A stretch of DNA of 51,068 nt from Bacteroidota bacterium (GTDB taxonomy: Bacteria > Bacteroidota > Bacteroidia > UBA8524): NCBI GenBank assembly GCA_016124735.1, contig WGMZ01000048.1:1-51068 (forward strand), read 5' to 3'. Under the pieces are notes generated by a model. The model saw nothing but the letters and a program-made list of their open reading frames with translations, did not search any database and was not told the DNA's origin. Made by a program: the position numbers and the translations under genes. The stretch's first letter is position 1; every line of letters begins with the position of its first letter. Shown one piece after another: positions 17,665-25,962 of the stretch.

Positions 17665-18099
17665 CTAATGGTGCATATGCGTGGAAATCGCAATGCGATT
17701 CCATACATTAATCAGACTGATCAACATAATGAGTTGAGCGATTTCATGCTCATTAAAATATTTTTTAGCTTCCTGAAAGGTGGACTCAGTCATGCCTTCA
17801 GCGGAGATGTGTGTTATCTCCTCCGTCATGGTAAGTGCAACCCGTTCTTCATCTGAGAAAAGAGGAGATTCCTTCCAGGCGGTAATGGCAAATAGTTTTC
17901 TTTGTGATTCTCCAAGTTTCAATGCAGCAAGGGAATGCATTTCAATACAGTAGGCGCATCCATTAATTTGCGAAGCACGTAATCGAATTAATTCAGACAA
18001 TGCGGGTTGAATGGTTGCAGAATCAATGTATTTTTCCATTGCCATCATGGCATCATAAGCACCTGGCTCAAGTCTGCGAATTTGAAGTCTTGTTTTCAT
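17665..18099 (-). CDS. Carboxymuconolactone decarboxylase/AhpD-like protein
   Basis: This 144-residue protein is of the AhpD-like alpha-helical family. The redox motif C-x2-C-x3-H is intact (CAYCIEMH) and preceded by SELIRLRASQINGC, the hallmark of peroxidase-linked members, so it probably reduces peroxides or partners a thiol system. An in-frame TTG/ATG extension exists to 18129, but the ATG at 18099 gives the standard start MKTRLQIRRL and leaves room for a leader with a good -7 box (TAGCTTTG, 18134-18127). It lies just downstream of a Crp/Fnr-type regulator gene on the same strand, with its own promoter and a dyad at 18135-18150, suggesting local control. Confidence 0.88.
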   Translation of the reverse strand: MKTRLQIRRLEPGAYDAMMAMEKYIDSATIQPALSELIRLRASQINGCAYCIEMHSLAALKLGESQRKLFAITAWKESPLFSDEERVALTMTEEITHISAEGMTESTFQEAKKYFNEHEIAQLIMLISLINVWNRIAISTHMHH

Positions 18100-18126
18100 T
18101 GTAGTAACATTTAAAATTTGACAACA

Positions 18127-18134
18127 CAAAGCTA
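18127..18134 (-). promoter_or_regulatory. -7 promoter box for the AhpD-like gene
   Basis: TAGCTTTG on the minus strand (18134 to 18127) is a perfect match to the Bacteroidota consensus TAnnTTTG. It lies 27 nt before the ATG at 18099. The same octamer also precedes the crp-like gene (18767-18760). Confidence 0.55.
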
Positions 18135-18150
18135 CCAGTGGCTTTACTGG
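18135..18150. promoter_or_regulatory. Dyad CCAGT-N6-ACTGG, candidate operator
   Basis: A perfect inverted repeat with 5-bp half-sites and a 6-bp spacer abuts the -7 box of the AhpD-like gene, covering the -7 to -33 gap. The 5-N6-5 geometry is that of CRP-type sites (TGTGA-N6-TCACA), and a Crp/Fnr-type regulator is encoded immediately upstream. The half-site sequence is not the classical CRP or FNR one, so binding is an inference. Confidence 0.35.
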
Positions 18151-18179
18151 GATTCCTTAAAGTATCTTAAGAAAGAATT

Positions 18180-18749
18180 TTACTTTGAATTTCTTAGGCT
18201 GCTCAGGTATTCTGGAGTGATTTCCAAATAGGAGGCAATTAAATATTGAGGGACTCTTTGAAAGAATTCGGGAAAATTTCGCCGGAAATATTCATACCGT
18301 TCTTTGCTAATCATCTTCTGATAAATATCCGTTCTCCTCTGAAGGGCAATCACCATGTTTTGCGCCATTAAGCGAAAGAACTTTTCTAGGTTTGGGATTG
18401 TGTCGAAGAGTGCATCCAGATCTGTCTTGGCGATTTTTAGAAACACGCAAGGCTCAATTGTCTGAATAGAATAAAAGGATGGGGACTGTTTTATATAGCT
18501 TTCCAGACTAGTAAACCACCAATTTTCCAATGCGAAGGATGACGTTCTTTCGTTGCCATCTTGGTCAAGATAAAAAGTGTGAACTAAACCTTCGAGTAGA
18601 AAATACTGGTGGTGACAAATTTCACCTTCTTCCAGAATGAATTTCTTCTTCTCAAGTTTAATAAGCTCCATTTTAGCAATAAAGGCATCTAACTCGGCAT
18701 CGCTGAAATCCACATATCGATGGATGTATTTTTTCAGTTGTTGTTTCAC
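18180..18749 (-). CDS. Crp/Fnr family transcriptional regulator
   Basis: This 189-residue protein has an N-terminal cyclic-nucleotide-binding-like beta barrel (about 20-120), with EEGEICHHQYFLLEGLV and a jellyroll pattern, then a long dimer helix (FRLMAQNMVIALQRRTDIYQ) and a C-terminal helix-turn-helix (YLIASYLEITPEYLSSLRN). It ends right after the recognition helix, as many short Bacteroidota members do. The arginine expected for cAMP contact is not obvious, and there are no clustered cysteines, so the effector is unknown. The start is GTG at 18749. A perfect -7 box TAGCTTTG lies 10 nt upstream (18767-18760). It is transcribed divergently from ribBA and probably regulates the adjacent AhpD-like gene. 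Confidence 0.9.
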   Translation of the reverse strand: MKQQLKKYIHRYVDFSDAELDAFIAKMELIKLEKKKFILEEGEICHHQYFLLEGLVHTFYLDQDGNERTSSFALENWWFTSLESYIKQSPSFYSIQTIEPCVFLKIAKTDLDALFDTIPNLEKFFRLMAQNMVIALQRRTDIYQKMISKERYEYFRRNFPEFFQRVPQYLIASYLEITPEYLSSLRNSK

Positions 18750-18759
18750 TTAGAAGTTT

Positions 18760-18767
18760 CAAAGCTA
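18760..18767 (-). promoter_or_regulatory. -7 promoter box for the crp-like gene
   Basis: TAGCTTTG on the minus strand matches TAnnTTTG exactly, 10 nt before the GTG start. No TTTG-type -33 box is seen at the usual spacing. Confidence 0.5.
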
Positions 18768-18845
18768 GCGGTTGAATTGGTAAATTCTGCTTTTGACAGG
18801 TGTCATTTCGGAATCTAAGGCTGCGGCTAACTCCACCTCTTTCTT

Positions 18846-18887
18846 AACCTGAATCATAAACTCAATCTCAACCTTAACCTCAACCTT
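18846..18887. repeat. Seven degenerate hexamers (AAnCTn) before ribBA
   Basis: The units are AACCTG, AATCAT, AAACTC, AATCTC, AACCTT, AACCTC and AACCTT, head to tail with no gap, ending 6 bp before the -7 box of ribBA. From memory, similar low-complexity strings occur upstream of other Bacteroidota genes. They could place a binding surface upstream of the promoter or be slippage products. Confidence 0.6.
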
Positions 18888-18893
18888 ATTCTG

Positions 18894-18901
18894 TACCTTT
18901 G
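18894..18901 (+). promoter_or_regulatory. -7 promoter box for ribBA
   Basis: TACCTTTG is a perfect TAnnTTTG match, 13 nt before the ribBA ATG. The leader is too short to hold an FMN riboswitch. Confidence 0.6.
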
Positions 18902-18914
18902 CGGCAGCAAAATC

Positions 18915-20129
18915 ATGAGTGCAGAATTTCAATTAGACAGTATAGAATCTGCCATCGAGGATATTCGTAATGGCAAGATGATAATCGTGGTGGATGACGA
19001 GGATCGCGAGAATGAAGGAGACTTCCTGGCCGCTGCCGAATCAGTAACCCCGGAGATGATCAATTTTATGGCCAGGGAGGGGCGTGGATTGATATGTGTT
19101 CCCCTTACCGAAGAGCGTTGCGCTGAATTGGACCTCAATCTGATGGTGGGGAAAAATACAGCCACCTACGAGACTGCCTTTACCGTGTCTGTCGATCTTT
19201 TAACCCAAGGCGTAACAACGGGTATTTCTGCCAGCGACCGAGCCAAGACTGTGCAGGCTTTGGCCAACCCCAATACAATACCATCCGAATTGGGAAAGCC
19301 CGGACATATTTTTCCACTAAAAGCAAAAGGAGAAGGGGTGCTGCGTCGCGCCGGCCATACTGAAGCAGCAATCGACTTTGCGCGTCTGGCGGGATTCAAA
19401 CCGGCAGGATGCATCGTTGAAATCCTGAATGAAGACGGTACCATGGCTCGCTTGCCGGATCTGGTGAAAGTGGCGAAAAAGCATAACCTCAAACTGGTCA
19501 CCATCAAAGACCTGATTGAATACCGCCTGAAAAACGAATCCCTGATTCAAAGAGAGATTTCGGTTGAAATGCCAACCGCCTACGGAGATTTTGATCTGGT
19601 CGCTTTCAAGCAGTTGGACAACGACATGGAACATCTGGCCCTGATTAAAGGAAGCTGGGAGAAAGATGAACCGGTACTGGTTCGTGTGCATTCTTCCTGT
19701 GTAACCGGAGATATTTTCGGATCCTGCCGTTGCGATTGTGGAGAACAATTGCATCAGGCCATGCATATTGTGAATGAAGCGGGAAAAGGGGTCATCCTGT
19801 ACATGAATCAGGAAGGGCGCGGCATTGGATTGCTGAATAAATTGAAGGCCTATAAACTGCAGGAGCAGGGATATGATACAGTGGAGGCCAATGAAAAACT
19901 GGGCTTCAAGATGGATCAACGTGATTATGGTATCGGAGCGCAGATTTTGCGCAACCTCGGCATCACCAAGATGCGACTCATCTCGAACAATCCTTCCAAA
20001 AGAGCCGGAATAGTTGGATATGGACTGGAAGTGGTAGACAATGTGCCACTCAAAATTAAACCCAACAAACACAACGAAAAATACCTCGCCACAAAGAAAT
20101 CCAAGATGGGACATGAGTTGGATGCTTGA
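18915..20129 (+). CDS. ribBA: Bifunctional DHBP synthase/GTP cyclohydrolase II
   Basis: This 404-residue cytoplasmic enzyme supplies both precursors for riboflavin: the N-terminal half makes 3,4-dihydroxy-2-butanone 4-phosphate from ribulose 5-phosphate, and the C-terminal half opens GTP. RibB motifs are [10 protein letters not shown] (about 26-35) and the [16 protein letters not shown] region. RibA motifs are [18 protein letters not shown], with the three zinc-binding cysteines, and [11 protein letters not shown] with the catalytic arginine. Length is normal. The gene has a clean -7 box 13 nt upstream, no FMN riboswitch and no other rib gene next to it; ribF and ribD lie 12 and 29 kb away. 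Confidence 0.97.
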   Translation: MSAEFQLDSIESAIEDIRNGKMIIVVDDEDRENEGDFLAAAESVTPEMINFMAREGRGLICVPLTEERCAELDLNLMVGKNTATYETAFTVSVDLLTQGVTTGISASDRAKTVQALANPNTIPSELGKPGHIFPLKAKGEGVLRRAGHTEAAIDFARLAGFKPAGCIVEILNEDGTMARLPDLVKVAKKHNLKLVTIKDLIEYRLKNESLIQREISVEMPTAYGDFDLVAFKQLDNDMEHLALIKGSWEKDEPVLVRVHSSCVTGDIFGSCRCDCGEQLHQAMHIVNEAGKGVILYMNQEGRGIGLLNKLKAYKLQEQGYDTVEANEKLGFKMDQRDYGIGAQILRNLGITKMRLISNNPSKRAGIVGYGLEVVDNVPLKIKPNKHNEKYLATKKSKMGHELDA

Positions 20130-20234
20130 GAGGAGATGAAGGGATGAGGAGAATGAGAGGGTCTGAGTGGCAATGACGCGTATACCTGTCATCAAGCTTG
20201 TCGAGATGATATTATAAACGATTCAGTAAAAAAG

Positions 20235-21176
20235 ATGAAAATCGCCATACTTGGAACCGGAGCACTGGGATGTCTTTTAGCAGCCAAGCTGCAAAAAGGA
20301 CATGAGGTGGTAATGTTTGGAAACTGGGAAACACAAAAAGAGGCCATTCGCAGCGATGGATTATGGTTTACCGATCTCGAGGAACAGCAGCTGAAGGTTT
20401 CAGTCAGGATTGGCGAAATAATGGAAGAAGGGCCCCGCTTTGACCTGGTATTGGTGCTCGTAAAAAGCTACCAAACCAAAAGAGTGGCTTTGGATGCCGC
20501 ACGATTAATTCATCTTAAAAATCCTGAGGCGCGGGTCATCACCTTGCAAAATGGATTGGGCAATGCCGCCCTCCTTGAAACACAGGTTCCGGGAAGGGTT
20601 TTGGTCGGGACTACCACGGTAGCGGCAAAGATTCAAAAACCGGGTCAAGTTGCGCATACAGGAAAAGGGGCTGTTATGCTTCCCCGCACCACACCTGAAC
20701 ACTTGGTTCAGCTATTTAAAAAAGCGGGATTTGAAGTGAAAATTACTCTGAATATCGAATCGCTGATCTGGACAAAACTTGCGGTCAATGCCGCTATCAA
20801 TCCAATTACAGCTATGCTTCGGGTTCAAAATGGAGAATTACTGGATCATCCCGAATCATTGAAATGGATGAAGGCCATCTGTGCTGAAGTGGAAGCAGTT
20901 GCCAGAATGCAAGGGATTAAAATCGAACCGCATCCGATATTCCCATATGTGAAGGAAGTTGCTGCCCAAACGGCAAAAAACCGATCCAGCATGCTGTCGG
21001 ATGTTGAGACAGGTAGACCTACAGAGATTGAGGCGATTTGCGAAAAGGTGATTGAAATTGCAGAGGACCAAGGGATTGCCGTCCCTTATCTGAAACAAGT
21101 GTATGCAGGAGTGAAGGCGGCTGAGCAGGGAAGAAAGTTTGATTTTTCTGAACTTCCCCTATTAATCCACAATTAA
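20235..21176 (+). CDS. panE: 2-dehydropantoate 2-reductase (ketopantoate reductase)
   Basis: This 313-residue NADPH-dependent enzyme reduces ketopantoate to pantoate in the coenzyme A pathway. It has the N-terminal nucleotide-binding loop MKIAILGTGALGCLLAAKL, the mid-protein TTVAAKIQKPGQVAHTGKG, the catalytic lysine region with WTKLAVNAAINPITAML, and the C-terminal SSMLSDVETGRPTEIEAI signature. No other pantothenate gene is near, so it could also be a paralogue acting on a related 2-oxoacid, though the motifs favour PanE. Its 3' end overlaps the convergent alr gene by 15 bp. Confidence 0.92.
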   Translation: MKIAILGTGALGCLLAAKLQKGHEVVMFGNWETQKEAIRSDGLWFTDLEEQQLKVSVRIGEIMEEGPRFDLVLVLVKSYQTKRVALDAARLIHLKNPEARVITLQNGLGNAALLETQVPGRVLVGTTTVAAKIQKPGQVAHTGKGAVMLPRTTPEHLVQLFKKAGFEVKITLNIESLIWTKLAVNAAINPITAMLRVQNGELLDHPESLKWMKAICAEVEAVARMQGIKIEPHPIFPYVKEVAAQTAKNRSSMLSDVETGRPTEIEAICEKVIEIAEDQGIAVPYLKQVYAGVKAAEQGRKFDFSELPLLIHN

Positions 21177-22322
21177 TCTTGGAATATCCATAGGAAGTCG
21201 TGTGAGCAGTTCGTAATTCAGCTGATCGCTCAATTCACCAAAGGAAGCAACGGAAATTTCCAGATCTCCCTGTTTGCCAATCAACACCACTTCATCTCCT
21301 AATTCCACACCACCCAAACGGGTTATGTCGATAGTTAGCATGTTCATGTTGACCGTGCCAATCACAGGAACCCTTTGTCCTCGAATAAGCACCCGCCCCT
21401 GATTACTTAGGGACCGGCTAAAGCCTTGTCCGTATCCGATGGGAACGATGGCAATTTTCATCGGATGTCCTGCCAGATAAGAGGTGCCATAGCCTATGAA
21501 TTCTCCTGTTTTTACGTCTTTGACATCCATCACCCGGCTTTTCCAGCTGATTAATCTTTTAAGGGGGTTATTGCTCACTTTACGTTTTGCGAGGTATTCA
21601 ATCAATACTTCGTTCGTGGGGAAAAATCCATATTGGATAATGCCCAAACGCACCATGTCCAGCTGAGATTTCGGATAGCGTAGTGCGGCTGCAGAACATG
21701 CTACATGGTTCCTTTCAGGACTGAGCCCATAAAGAGAAACCTTGTTCTGTGCCTTTTCAAACTGTTTTTGCTGTTGCTTAATGCGGTAGTAATTTGTTAT
21801 GCTCTCCGCGCCCGCAAAATGAGTACATAATCCGGCGAAATGAAGATGTGCCGGGTTTGCCTTTATCAACTCGAGGTAAGGGTCGAGATCAGGCACATTC
21901 ACCCCGGTTCGGTTCATACCTGTTTCTACTTCCAAATGAATCTTCGCTACTTTCTTTCTTTTCTTTGCGATGCTCAAAGTCCGATTCATCCGATCGAGAT
22001 TGAAGATATAAAATTCGATATCATGACTGATGGCCCAATCGATGGCATCGTCGTCTAAAAATCCCATAATCATGATTGGTCCTTTTTTATAGCTCACCTG
22101 TGTGACCCGGTAAGCTTCCTCCGCACTGAAAACGGAAAAATGTTCGTATCCCGCTTCTTCTGCCAGAGGAATATAATCTTCTATTCCATGTCCGTAAGCA
22201 TTTCCCTTGACAACACTGGAAATCAAGACATTCTTTCGAATTACACGGTTCAGAAATTTCAGGTTTTGTTGAATGGCGCTCCTGCTGATTTCAAGCCGGG
22301 AGCTATGATGTACCTGATTCAT
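21162..22322 (-). CDS. alr: Alanine racemase
   Basis: This 386-residue PLP-dependent cytoplasmic enzyme makes D-alanine for peptidoglycan. The PLP lysine is in SSVVKGNAYGHG (near residue 39). The catalytic tyrosine region GYGTSYLAG and the C-terminal barrel with GTVNMNMLTIDIT are present. It is a stand-alone enzyme, not fused to MurF as in many Bacteroidota. The start overlaps the stop of the upstream M20 hydrolase (4 bp), so the two are coupled. The 3' end overlaps panE by 15 bp on the other strand. Confidence 0.93.
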   Translation of the reverse strand: MNQVHHSSRLEISRSAIQQNLKFLNRVIRKNVLISSVVKGNAYGHGIEDYIPLAEEAGYEHFSVFSAEEAYRVTQVSYKKGPIMIMGFLDDDAIDWAISHDIEFYIFNLDRMNRTLSIAKKRKKVAKIHLEVETGMNRTGVNVPDLDPYLELIKANPAHLHFAGLCTHFAGAESITNYYRIKQQQKQFEKAQNKVSLYGLSPERNHVACSAAALRYPKSQLDMVRLGIIQYGFFPTNEVLIEYLAKRKVSNNPLKRLISWKSRVMDVKDVKTGEFIGYGTSYLAGHPMKIAIVPIGYGQGFSRSLSNQGRVLIRGQRVPVIGTVNMNMLTIDITRLGGVELGDEVVLIGKQGDLEISVASFGELSDQLNYELLTRLPMDIPRLIVD

Positions 22323-23473
22323 GCAAGCAGTTCAGTTGTTATTTGGTAAAATAAATTGGCGCCTGTATCGATAAGCGCATTGGGAAAATCATAGTCTGGA
22401 TTGTGCAGAGAGGGACAGTTCTTACCGGAACCGAGACCGAACATGGCTCCTTTATAATGTTGCGTGAACAGGCCAAAATCCTCTCCCCATTTGAAGGGAA
22501 TACTGCGCTCATGTTCCGTAAGTTTCAAAGAGTCTGCTGCTTTCAGAATTGCATCTACCGCCTCGTCATTATTTTGATTGGCTTTGAAGGCATGTGTCCA
22601 TTCAGCCTCAATAGGCAAATCATAGTGTTGCTCTGTTTCCCGCACATGTTCCGTAATGCGGTCGCATAAAGTGCGCATATTGGCTTCATCCCAGGCGCGG
22701 ATGGTTAGATGAAGCTCCCCGTATCCTGCAGAAATTCCATAGGCTATTTCACCCATTTCAATATGAATGGGAGTGATTAGATTGAAGTTGGCCCTTTCAG
22801 GAGCATTATTGCTAAGATGATTACAGATCTCCAGGATATCCGCAATCGCATTGGCAGGATTTTTCCCTTTTTCTGGTTCGGCAGCGTGAGAAGTCTTTCC
22901 TTTAAATCGAAGAATGAGGCTGATCACTGAGGCAGTAAATGAACCGCGATGCCAAACCACTTCATGCAAGGGGTAGCCAGGCAGGTTATGCAAGGCGAAC
23001 ACAAAATCGGGTTTCAAGGTTTGAAATTCCGGATTCTTTAAAACGGCCTGGGCCCCTTCGCCATTTTCCTCTGCAGGCTGAAACAACAAACTTACTTTCC
23101 CTTTTGGAATCGGATTTTCATGCAGTAGACAGGCAAGTCCAAGTAGAATACAACTATGTCCATCGTGGCCGCATTTATGGCTTACTCCATCGAACTCCGA
23201 GCGGTGTTCAAAATGGTTTATTTCCTGAATAGGCAATGCATCCATGTCGCCTCGAAACAAAATGTGAGGACCCGGCTTTCCCGATGTATAGGTGGCAATT
23301 ATGCCGTGGCCTCCCACGTCACCCTGCATTTTATCGGGTTTATATCCATTCAGGAAATTTTGGATGCGTTGGGCTGTATCTTTTTCGTGCCCGGAAACTT
23401 CAGGATACCGATGCAAGGTTTGCCTGAATTCACGCAAAGCACTGAGTTGTTCGTCGGGCATCAATGACTTCAT
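22319..23473 (-). CDS. M20 family amidohydrolase
   Basis: This 384-residue zinc hydrolase is of the M20D (aminoacylase/hippurate hydrolase) type. Metal-binding motifs are in order: FRGDMDALPIQE, HKCGHDGHSCILLG and PAEENGEGAQAVL, with the catalytic EE pair. A dimerisation domain follows (GKTSHAAEPEKGKNPANAI), and the last metal histidine is in SLHNPDYDFP. No signal peptide is seen, so it acts in the cytoplasm, cleaving an N-acyl amino acid or small peptide. It overlaps alr by 4 bp, hinting at a shared role in amino acid or peptidoglycan-peptide handling, which is inference. Confidence 0.9.
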   Translation of the reverse strand: MKSLMPDEQLSALREFRQTLHRYPEVSGHEKDTAQRIQNFLNGYKPDKMQGDVGGHGIIATYTSGKPGPHILFRGDMDALPIQEINHFEHRSEFDGVSHKCGHDGHSCILLGLACLLHENPIPKGKVSLLFQPAEENGEGAQAVLKNPEFQTLKPDFVFALHNLPGYPLHEVVWHRGSFTASVISLILRFKGKTSHAAEPEKGKNPANAIADILEICNHLSNNAPERANFNLITPIHIEMGEIAYGISAGYGELHLTIRAWDEANMRTLCDRITEHVRETEQHYDLPIEAEWTHAFKANQNNDEAVDAILKAADSLKLTEHERSIPFKWGEDFGLFTQHYKGAMFGLGSGKNCPSLHNPDYDFPNALIDTGANLFYQITTELLA

Positions 23474-23604
23474 AGTTGTCTCAATCGTTAAATGGGAATC
23501 ATCTTAAAGGTACAAAAAAAGTACCGAAGGGGGTTAGCACGGATAGAGATTTTGGAGAATTTGGACTTTTTAGACTTGCCGGAGGCACAGGTTACATGCT
23601 GAGA

Positions 23605-24516
23605 TTAATCCAACTGAAACTGGAAAGGCAGGGCCAAACGGACGAATTGTTTTCTGCCCCGGTCATCTTCCCCGGGAATCCATAGCGGCATCGATTCAAG
23701 AATACGGATCACTTCTTTGTCAAAACCGGGTGCGTTGGGCACAGACCTGACTATTTGAATGTTATTAATTTTCCCTCCGGTGTCCACAACAAATGAAGCG
23801 ACCACACGACCTTCTATGGCCGAATCTTTTTCTACTTTCGGGTAATTGATGTGCTTTCGGATATAGCTTATCATGGCCTTTTCTCCTCCGGGAAAGAAGG
23901 GCATTTTTTCAGTTACAAAAAGCGTGTCGTCCGGATGAAATGCGACTTTTCCCGCGACAAACCGATCATTTGGTTCCGGTTCCATTTTGTCGATTAATCT
24001 TTCATCTACAGCGACCTCTCCCGTAAGTTCTATGTGGTGTTGAGGGTAAATGGAGGAGTCTTCGGGAGTCTCAACGGAGTCTTTTGCGCATTGGGGGGCT
24101 TCAGGTTCGCAGGCAGAAGATGCATCCGGATATTCCGAAATAAATTCAACAGGCAGACTGTCAATGCCGATAATTTGCCCATTGATTGGGTTGATCGCAT
24201 TGTTCTGGCAGGAAGAAAGTAGCAATGCAGCAATGGATAATGTATAGATAGAAGGCCCCATTCCTGGCATTCGAAACCGATGGGCGTTGGTAATCAGAAC
24301 AGGCGACAAGGAATAACTCTTCATTTCCTGTCGCATTCTTCCGCAGGTCCTTTGTCCTGCCCGCGCTTCGAGAGTGCGGATTATTTCCGCCCCGGTCATT
24401 TGGGTAAAATCTATGACGGTCATCGCGCATTTTTCGCAATGACGCCCCTGTTCAACGGGGTTCATCCGGCTCCAATCCTCGGAGCAGGGAGAAAAAATTT
24501 GATACGATTTATTCAT
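23605..24516 (-). CDS. TonB-family protein with Cys-rich N-terminal domain
   Basis: This 303-residue protein ends in a TonB C-terminal domain (about 205-303; GEKAMISYIRKHINYP, then EGRVVASFVVDTGGKINNI), the type that contacts TonB-dependent outer-membrane transporters. The first 60 residues hold a cysteine pattern, C10, then CEKC near 27-30, then C57, with WSRMNPVEQGRHC. I know this motif from the N-termini of other Bacteroidota proteins, where its role is unclear. One hydrophobic segment near 88-103 ends LLLSSCQ, which looks like a lipobox although it is internal. A perfect -7 box TACGTTTG lies at 24543-24536. It may be an energy transducer or a signalling relative; no exbB or exbD is near. 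Confidence 0.75.
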   Translation of the reverse strand: MNKSYQIFSPCSEDWSRMNPVEQGRHCEKCAMTVIDFTQMTGAEIIRTLEARAGQRTCGRMRQEMKSYSLSPVLITNAHRFRMPGMGPSIYTLSIAALLLSSCQNNAINPINGQIIGIDSLPVEFISEYPDASSACEPEAPQCAKDSVETPEDSSIYPQHHIELTGEVAVDERLIDKMEPEPNDRFVAGKVAFHPDDTLFVTEKMPFFPGGEKAMISYIRKHINYPKVEKDSAIEGRVVASFVVDTGGKINNIQIVRSVPNAPGFDKEVIRILESMPLWIPGEDDRGRKQFVRLALPFQFQLD

Positions 24517-24535
24517 GAGCTCGCAGGTTGATACT

Positions 24536-24543
24536 CAAACGTA
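24536..24543 (-). promoter_or_regulatory. -7 promoter box for the TonB-family gene
   Basis: TACGTTTG on the minus strand fits TAnnTTTG exactly and is 19 nt before the ATG at 24516. Confidence 0.5.
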
Positions 24544-24831
24544 ACGGAAGGTAAATGGGTTGGGGAAAAAAGGTTAGAATGTCTAGACTATTAAGAGGAT
24601 ATAGAGTTTTTAGATTATATATCCTTATACGAGGATATAGATTATTTAGACTCTTCAAATTGAATAGAATGCCCGATGTCGTAAACAATGGTCTGGGTTG
24701 TTCTGCAATGCATTGCGGAACTTGCCAGGAATGATTTAAATGAAAACGGATAGCAGATGACCGAGAGCTGACAGCCCTCTTTTGTACTTTCTACTCTCTA
24801 CTTTTGTACTTTAACTTATCTTCGCGCACTT
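24544..24831. other. Divergent intergenic region with AT-rich alternative hairpins
   Basis: This gap separates the TonB-family gene (-) from prfB (+). The octamer AGGATATA occurs twice (24596-24603 and 24632-24639), and the intervening TATATCCT (24618-24625) is complementary to both, so either of two mutually exclusive hairpins can form. A 22-bp palindrome with one G-T mismatch lies at 24700-24721. Near prfB, TATCTTCG (24817-24824) is an acceptable -7 box 7 nt before the ATG. The rest is low-complexity sequence without a gene. Confidence 0.55.
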
Positions 24832-25924
24832 ATGACAGCGGATCAACTTAAAGATTTAAGGGGCAGAGTAGAAGCCCTGGGGAGGTATCTTTGACATCCC
24901 CAATAAATTACACCAGGTAGAAGAAGGAGAAGCCATCTCTCAGTCGCCCGATTTCTGGGACGACCCCAAAAGTGCAGAGGCACATCTTAAAAAACTCAGA
25001 GGCATCAAGGTTTGGACTGACGCGCATGCAAAGGTTCAGTCTGCTGTAGAAGACCTGGCAGTACTTAAAGAATTCGCCGACATGGGCGAGGCCACTCCAG
25101 AAGAAGTGGATCAGGCTTACGAAGCCGCTGTCGAGGAAATTGATGAGCTGGAATTCAAAAACATGCTCAGTGGCGAAGAAGATCAGCTTTCCTGTATCAT
25201 CGAAATCAACTCCGGAGCGGGTGGCACGGAATCGCAGGATTGGTCCGAAATGCTGATGCGCATGTATATCATGTACGCGGAAAAGCAAGGGTTTAAGGTT
25301 ACGGAACTGGATTACCAGGCAGGCGATGGTGCAGGTATCAAGTCCTGTGCTTTACAGATTGACGGTCCGTTTGCTTTTGGATATCTCAAAGGCGAAAATG
25401 GAGTTCATCGTTTGGTACGTATCTCTCCCTTTGACTCCAATGCCCGGCGTCATACATCCTTTGCGTCTGTGTATGTTTATCCAATGGTGGATGATTCCAT
25501 CCATATTGATCTCAATCCAAACGATATAGAGATGCAGACTTCCCGCTCGGGTGGCGCTGGCGGACAGAATGTAAACAAAGTAGAAACCAAGGTGCAGTTA
25601 AAGCACGTGCCAACCGGTATTGTGGTGGTTTGTCAGGTGGAGCGTTCGCAGCAGGGTAACCGGGAACGGGCCATGCAGATGCTGCGTTCTCAACTATACG
25701 AAATGGAATTGCGGAAACGCAACGAAGCCAAAGCGGAGATTGAAGCCGGTAAGATGAAAATCGAATGGGGATCTCAAATCCGCTCCTACGTGCTTCATCC
25801 ATACAAACTGGTAAAAGACAACCGCACCGATTACGAAACTTCCAATGCTCAGGCAGTACTCGATGGTGACCTCGACGGCTTTATCAAGGCCTATCTGATG
25901 GAGTTCGGGGCAGTGAAGAAATAA
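24832..25924 (+). CDS. prfB: Peptide chain release factor 2 with programmed +1 frameshift
   Basis: RF2 (363 residues after frameshifting) ends translation at UGA and UAA codons. The first 20 codons (from ATG 24832) run into an in-frame TGA at 24892-24894. Just before it are GGGGAGG, acting as an internal Shine-Dalgarno, then TAT CTT TGA C, the classic RF2 autoregulatory slip site. Slipping +1 on CTT continues at 24893 as DIPNKLHQ and then in frame to 25924. RF2 hallmarks are the SPF tripeptide ([10 protein letters not shown]), which reads the stop codon, and the GGQ loop ([11 protein letters not shown]), which releases the peptide. Plain gene finding would start at 25082 and lose about 80 residues. 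prmC, whose product methylates GGQ, is at 48423-49295. Confidence 0.96.
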
Positions 25925-25962
25925 TCCTCGCAGACAATCACCGGGAGCTTCATTGCAAATCC

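Noticed and set aside
18768-18914. FMN riboswitch before ribBA
   Set aside because: The conserved RFN sequence blocks are absent, and the -7 box is only 13 nt from the start codon.
19317-20195. Long minus-strand open frame (292 codons) opposite ribBA
   Set aside because: It lies entirely opposite a highly conserved enzyme gene, has no recognisable domain, and its composition follows from the codon pattern of ribBA.
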